Positions 41,459-43,041 of a stretch of DNA of 43,041 bases are shown piece by piece. The notes beneath the pieces are model-generated. The model worked only from the letters and a program-made list of their open reading frames with translations, ran no database searches and was not told the DNA's origin. A program made the position numbers and the translations under genes. Position 1 is the stretch's first letter. The number at the start of each line of letters is the position of its first letter. Source of the stretch: Gammaproteobacteria bacterium (lineage in GTDB: Bacteria > Pseudomonadota > Gammaproteobacteria > Steroidobacterales > Steroidobacteraceae); NCBI GenBank assembly GCA_021773365.1, contig JAJFKF010000034.1:1-43041 (forward strand), given 5' to 3'.

Positions 41459-42946
41459 ATGGAATTCAACACCGCCACCGGCTCGGCAGCCCAGGCACAC
41501 AGTGACTGCACCATCGTCGGCATCCATGAACCTCGTGAACTGACTGCCGCGGCCGCCGAAATCGACAAGCACAGCGGCGGACGGCTCCTCGCCTGGCTCA
41601 AGCGTGGCGACTTCACCGCCAAATCGGGCGAAACCCGCCTGCTGGATGCTCTGCCCGGCGATTCCAGTACCCGCATCCTGGTGGTAGGCCTGGGCCCGCG
41701 CAAGAAATACGACGCCAAGGCCTACCGCCGCGCCTTCGCTGCGGCCATTCGCGCGCTCAGCCAGACCGGCGCCCGCAATTGCATGTCCTGGCTCGCACAC
41801 CCCTCGGTCACCGGGCTGGATTCCTACTACACCGGCCGCTTCACGGCCGAAACCACCCTGCATACCCTCTACCGCGTCCCCGACCTGAAAACCGGGAAAA
41901 AGCAGCCCCTGCCATCACTCAAGCGCATCTCGCTGGGCGTGGAGAAGAAGGACCGCAAGGAAGTCGACCGCGGCCTGGCCGACGGCGCGGGCATCGCCGA
42001 AGGCGTGCGCACGGCCCGTGATCTGGGCAATCTGCCCGCCAACGTGTGCACCCCGCGCTACCTGGCGCAGGTGGCCCGAGGACTGGCTGGCAAGCACAAG
42101 GCCCTGACCGTGCAGGTGCACGATGAGAAGGCCATCGCCAAATTCAAGATGGGCTCCTTCCTTTCGGTGACTCGCGGCAGCCAGGAGCCGCCGCGCCTGA
42201 TCGTCCTGCAGTACAAGGGCGCCGGCAAAGCCGCCCCCATCGCGCTGGTGGGCAAGGGCATCACCTTCGATACCGGCGGCATCTCGATCAAACCCTCCGC
42301 CGCCATGGACGAAATGAAATTCGACATGTGCGGCGCCGCCAGCGTCATCGGCGCCTTCGCCGCCGTTGCGGCGCTGAAGCTGCCCGTGAACCTGGTGGGC
42401 ATCGTCCTTGCCTGCGAGAACATGCCCAGCGGCACCGCCACCAAACCCGGCGACATCGTCACCAGCCTGTCCGGACAGACCATCGAAGTGCTCAACACCG
42501 ATGCCGAAGGCCGCCTGGTGCTGGCCGACGGACTCACCTATGCCCGCCGTTTCAACCCCGACACCGTCATCGACATCGCCACCCTCACCGGCGCCTGCGT
42601 GATCGCGCTGGGCAATCAGTACGCCGGCCTGATGAGCGACAATGCCAAACTCACCGCCGAACTGAAATCCGCAGGCGAACGCGCCGCCGACGGCGCCTGG
42701 CCCATGCCCATGGGCGAGGAATACACCGAGCAGCTCAAGAGCAACTTCGCCGACATGGCCAACATCGGTGGCCGCGAGGCCGGCGCCATCACCGCCGCCT
42801 GCTTCCTCGGCAAGTTCACCGCCGGTCTGCGCTGGGCGCACCTGGACATCGCCGGCGTCGCCTGGCTGAGCGGCGACAAGAAAGGCGCCACTGGCCGCCC
42901 CGTCCCCCTGCTGCTGGACTTCCTGCTGAACCGAGCCAATGCATGA
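41459..42946 (+). CDS. pepA: Leucyl aminopeptidase PepA (M17)
   Basis: Hexameric dizinc/manganese aminopeptidase; in E. coli the orthologue also binds DNA. The 495 residues contain the N-terminal macro-like domain and the C-terminal catalytic domain. Metal and active-site motifs are VGKGITFDTGGISIKP (about 264-279, Lys and Asp ligands), MKFDMCGAASVIG (about 287) and NTDAEGRLVLADGL, the M17 signature (about 346-359). The end HLDIAGVAWL is conserved. It is divergent from lptF. The usual neighbour holC is not present before the window ends. Confidence 0.96.
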   Translation: MEFNTATGSAAQAHSDCTIVGIHEPRELTAAAAEIDKHSGGRLLAWLKRGDFTAKSGETRLLDALPGDSSTRILVVGLGPRKKYDAKAYRRAFAAAIRALSQTGARNCMSWLAHPSVTGLDSYYTGRFTAETTLHTLYRVPDLKTGKKQPLPSLKRISLGVEKKDRKEVDRGLADGAGIAEGVRTARDLGNLPANVCTPRYLAQVARGLAGKHKALTVQVHDEKAIAKFKMGSFLSVTRGSQEPPRLIVLQYKGAGKAAPIALVGKGITFDTGGISIKPSAAMDEMKFDMCGAASVIGAFAAVAALKLPVNLVGIVLACENMPSGTATKPGDIVTSLSGQTIEVLNTDAEGRLVLADGLTYARRFNPDTVIDIATLTGACVIALGNQYAGLMSDNAKLTAELKSAGERAADGAWPMPMGEEYTEQLKSNFADMANIGGREAGAITAACFLGKFTAGLRWAHLDIAGVAWLSGDKKGATGRPVPLLLDFLLNRANA

Positions 42947-42980
42947 AGCCTGCTGCTCATCAATGGCGACCCATCAGCGC

Positions 42981-42997
42981 GGGGGGGGGGGGGGGGG
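42981..42997. repeat. Seventeen-base G homopolymer near the right edge
   Basis: Seventeen consecutive G follow 34 bases after the pepA stop, and only 44 low-complexity, G-rich bases come after it. Such a run at a contig end is more likely a sequencing or assembly artefact than biology. No gene is seen in 42947-43041. Confidence 0.7.
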
Positions 42998-43041
42998 TTT
43001 GAGACAGGTGTTGTGTGAAGGGGGCGAGAAAATGTGGGTGA

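Overview
The window reads as a GC-rich gammaproteobacterial chromosome segment, probably a whole contig: the left edge stops just past rlmB and the right edge ends in a suspicious 17-G run. The lineage call rests on gene order. nnrD-tsaE-amiC-mutL-miaA-hfq-hflX-hflK-hflC-DUF2065-purA-rnr-rlmB is the classic gammaproteobacterial arrangement, and pepA divergent from lptF-lptG is another. The order or family cannot be fixed from sequence reading alone; proteins resemble those of non-enteric, environmental gammaproteobacteria.

Layout. 78-14814: the minus-strand housekeeping block above, interrupted only by a plus-strand tRNA-Leu(CAG) with its own promoter between purA and rnr. 14798-14805: a palindromic -10 element serving nnrD and the divergent queG. 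15954-20295: a minus-strand run panC, panB, a deoxynucleoside kinase, folK and pcnB. 20382-20457: tRNA-Glu(CTC) with a near-consensus promoter, followed by an unrecognised gene. 21379-25976: a four-gene operon for a Gld-type ABC system (ATPase, ABC-2 permease, GldG-like protein, DUF4340 protein).

26010-33923 is the accessory island and the main discovery: a lasso peptide locus. It holds a fused RRE/leader peptidase (B), a lasso cyclase of the asparagine synthetase family (C), a FecA-type TonB-dependent receptor with an N-terminal signalling domain, and a tiny minus-strand precursor gene (A, 31757-31900) that is easy to miss. These are followed by an ECF sigma factor, a FecR-type anti-sigma factor and, four bases after FecR, a csrA gene. 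The predicted core peptide is GGFIGGPDGGAGMCIC: Gly1 and Asp8 would form an 8-residue ring and the short tail ends in Cys-Ile-Cys. I infer a feedback circuit. B and C make the peptide; the receptor binds or imports a ligand, perhaps the peptide itself; and its signalling domain acts through FecR to release the sigma factor. CsrA may add post-transcriptional control, since GGA motifs lie at the precursor start and are clustered in the receptor leader. No lasso isopeptidase and no McjD-type exporter are visible; the Gld-type ABC operon that ends 33 bases before B is the only transporter next to it.

34206-39094 is a carbohydrate block: zwf, a GH15 glucoamylase/trehalase-like enzyme, pgl and, convergent and overlapping, a short-form 6-phosphogluconate dehydrogenase. 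Together they could feed glucose released from glycogen- or trehalose-like glucans into the oxidative pentose phosphate pathway. 39240-42946 holds lptG-lptF (lipopolysaccharide export) and the divergent pepA.
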